In this document: piece by piece, positions 11,500 to 12,538 of the stretch
Position numbering within the stretch: position 1 is the stretch's first letter
Layout: each line of letters opens with the position of its first letter
Assembly (NCBI GenBank): GCA_009843565.1
Contig: VYDF01000221.1
Coordinates: forward strand, 1 to 12,538
Length of the DNA stretch: 12,538 nt
Direction: 5' to 3'
Source of the DNA: Acidimicrobiia bacterium
GTDB lineage: Bacteria; Actinomycetota; Acidimicrobiia; Acidimicrobiales; Bin134
Translations under genes and position numbers: made by a program
The notes under the pieces: generated by a model
The model's database searches: none
What the model was told of the DNA's origin: nothing
What the model saw: only the letters and a program-made list of their open reading frames with translations

Positions 11500-11563
11500 C
11501 TACCAAGTCTGGCCCACCGCTAACCGGCTTGCCCCACCGCCGCGCCGGTGCGAGTCTTGGGCC
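11500..11563. promoter_or_regulatory. Divergent intergenic region, SDR / PAC2
   Basis: These 64 bases separate the divergent SDR and PAC2 starts and should contain promoters for both. A short inverted repeat CACCG (11535-11539) with CGGTG (11546-11550) is present, but five base pairs in such GC-rich DNA is expected by chance. No convincing -10/-35 or strong ribosome site is visible on either strand. The call rests on orientation. Confidence 0.3.
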
Positions 11564-12421
11564 ATGGTGGTGGAAATGGAATGGCTGGTGGACCAACCCT
11601 CCCAATCCAATCCGGTCATGGTGGTGGCTTTGGAGGGTCTGTTCGACGCCGCCGATTCGGCCACCACTGCGGTGCGCCTGATGAAAGAGAGCGCCAACAG
11701 CGTCGAAACACTGGCCCGCATCGACCCCGAGGGGTTCTTCAACTTCCAGGACCGCCGCCCTGAGGTCCGCTTGGACGACAACGGCAGGCGGGTCATCGAC
11801 TGGCCGTCAACCCAGGTGGACGCAGTGGAGCGCTTCGGCGCCAAACACCCGCTGGTCATCGTGGACGGGGTGGAACCCCACCTGCGGTGGCGTACTTTCG
11901 CCGACTATCTGGTGGAGGTGGCCACCGAGAGCCAGGCCGGACTGGTGGTCACCCTGGGGGCCATGGTCGGCCTCGCCCCCCACACCCGGCCCCTAGGCGT
12001 AGTCGGCAGCTCCACCAACGCCGAGTTGGCCCGCATGTTCGGCTTGGGCCGCCCCACCTATGAGGGCCCCACCGGCCTGGTGGGAGCGCTCCACGACGCT
12101 CTGGACCAGGCCCGCATCCCGGTCATCTCCCTTCGGGTATCGGTGCCCCACTACGTGCCCGGGCCGCCCAACCCCGAGGCCACGAGGTCGCTGCTCAAGC
12201 GGTTCGAACTGATCACCGGGATCATTACCGACCACTCCGAGCTGGATGAGGCCGCAGTGGCCTGGCGAGAGCGGGTAGACACTGCGGTGGCAGGAGACGA
12301 CGACCTCAAGAACTACGTCGCCCAGCTCGAGCGGCAAATCGACGAAGCCGACGATCTCCTTCCCACCGGCGACGACCTCGCCACCCAGTTCGAAGCCTTT
12401 CTACGCGACCCCTGGAAGTAG
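11564..12421 (+). CDS. PAC2 family protein (proteasome assembly chaperone 2-like)
   Basis: This is a 285-residue soluble protein of the PAC2 family, in the form common in actinobacteria. Marks are MVVALEGLFDAADSA (residues 19-33), the FFNFQDRRPEVRL block (53-65) and the LVVTLGAMVGLAPHTRP block (about 129-145). The C-terminus LLPTGDDLATQFEAFLRD is also usual. In eukaryotes PAC2 helps assemble the proteasome alpha ring; the role of the bacterial proteins is not established, and an ATP-grasp or proteasome-linked role would be guesswork. The reading frame is open further upstream to 11291, but that would overlap the SDR by 209 bases and adds Pro/Ala/Ser-rich sequence without family character, so I chose ATG 11564. 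ATG 11576 is also possible. No strong ribosome site is seen. It appears to be a single-gene unit unrelated to its catabolic neighbours. Confidence 0.87.
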   Translation: MVVEMEWLVDQPSQSNPVMVVALEGLFDAADSATTAVRLMKESANSVETLARIDPEGFFNFQDRRPEVRLDDNGRRVIDWPSTQVDAVERFGAKHPLVIVDGVEPHLRWRTFADYLVEVATESQAGLVVTLGAMVGLAPHTRPLGVVGSSTNAELARMFGLGRPTYEGPTGLVGALHDALDQARIPVISLRVSVPHYVPGPPNPEATRSLLKRFELITGIITDHSELDEAAVAWRERVDTAVAGDDDLKNYVAQLERQIDEADDLLPTGDDLATQFEAFLRDPWK

Positions 12422-12425
12422 GGTT

Positions 12426-12538
12426 TTACGCCGCAGTCAGGCGGGCGACGGCCTCGTCGATGATGGTGGTGGCCAGTTTTTGGAGGGACTCGTCGTCGAG
12501 GGTGGAGACGGGGTGGGGGACGGTGACTGCGGGGTAGG
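12426..12538 (-). CDS. C-terminal end of an unidentified protein, possibly UGSC family, cut by right edge
   Basis: Reading the minus strand from the right edge gives 37 codons open to a TAA at 12426-12428. The visible end includes VPHPVSTLDDESL, then an amphipathic helix with IIDEAVARL, and stops at LTAA. A Val-x-His-Pro(I/V) turn followed by a helix ending in Ile/Leu-rich residues recalls the C-terminus of UGSC-family proteins (small proteins with a selenocysteine or cysteine N-terminal motif), but the diagnostic N-terminal part is not in the window. That it is a coding end is supported by codon character and by tail-to-tail packing with PAC2, only 4 bases apart. The family name is a weak suggestion. 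Confidence 0.55.
   Translation of the reverse strand, partial: YPAVTVPHPVSTLDDESLQKLATTIIDEAVARLTAA

Noticed and set aside
11291..11563. Upstream extension of the PAC2 reading frame
   Set aside because: It would overlap the SDR gene on the other strand and encodes Pro/Ala/Ser-rich sequence; the family-like part begins after ATG 11564.

Overview
The window is GC-rich, tightly packed bacterial DNA. High G/C at third codon positions, GTG and TTG starts, many weakly led genes and an actinobacterial-style PAC2 protein point to an actinobacterium. The gene mix (CoxL/CoxS-type molybdenum hydroxylase subunits, SDR, MFS, D-aminoacylase-type amidohydrolase, oxoprolinase) would fit an uncultured Acidimicrobiia-like lineage, but that placement is inference. 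I see no rRNA, tRNA, CRISPR array, insertion sequence or clear repeat, and no gene-free stretch longer than about 105 bases.

Layout, left to right: (1) minus strand, 5' part of a molybdopterin-binding large subunit of a xanthine dehydrogenase/CO dehydrogenase-type enzyme, running off the left edge. (2) Plus strand, a two-gene unit of an HSL-type alpha/beta hydrolase and a cupin of the 2,4'-dihydroxyacetophenone dioxygenase type. (3) Minus strand, a D-aminoacylase-type amidohydrolase followed by an MFS_3-type exporter. (4) Plus strand, a UDP-galactopyranose mutase-like flavoprotein followed 6 bases later by a 1203-residue fused HyuA-HyuB protein of the ATP-dependent 5-oxoprolinase type. (5) Minus strand, an SDR followed by a [2Fe-2S] small subunit of a molybdenum hydroxylase; its 3' end overlaps the oxoprolinase 3' end. 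(6) Plus strand, a PAC2-family protein. (7) Minus strand, the last 37 codons of a gene running off the right edge, possibly of the UGSC family.

Read together, units 1-5 look like a catabolic neighbourhood for small organic, possibly cyclic nitrogen-containing, compounds: a molybdenum hydroxylase could hydroxylate a ring, amidohydrolase and oxoprolinase-type enzymes could open lactams or deacylate, the SDR could oxidise an alcohol, and the cupin plus esterase could cleave a keto-aromatic or ester. This pathway is inferred; no substrate can be read from sequence. The most unusual items are the UDP-galactopyranose mutase homologue, which sits in an apparent operon with the oxoprolinase and appears changed at conserved active-site positions, and the 9.4 kb separation of the two molybdenum hydroxylase subunits. 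I found no clear sign of an entirely new type of system.
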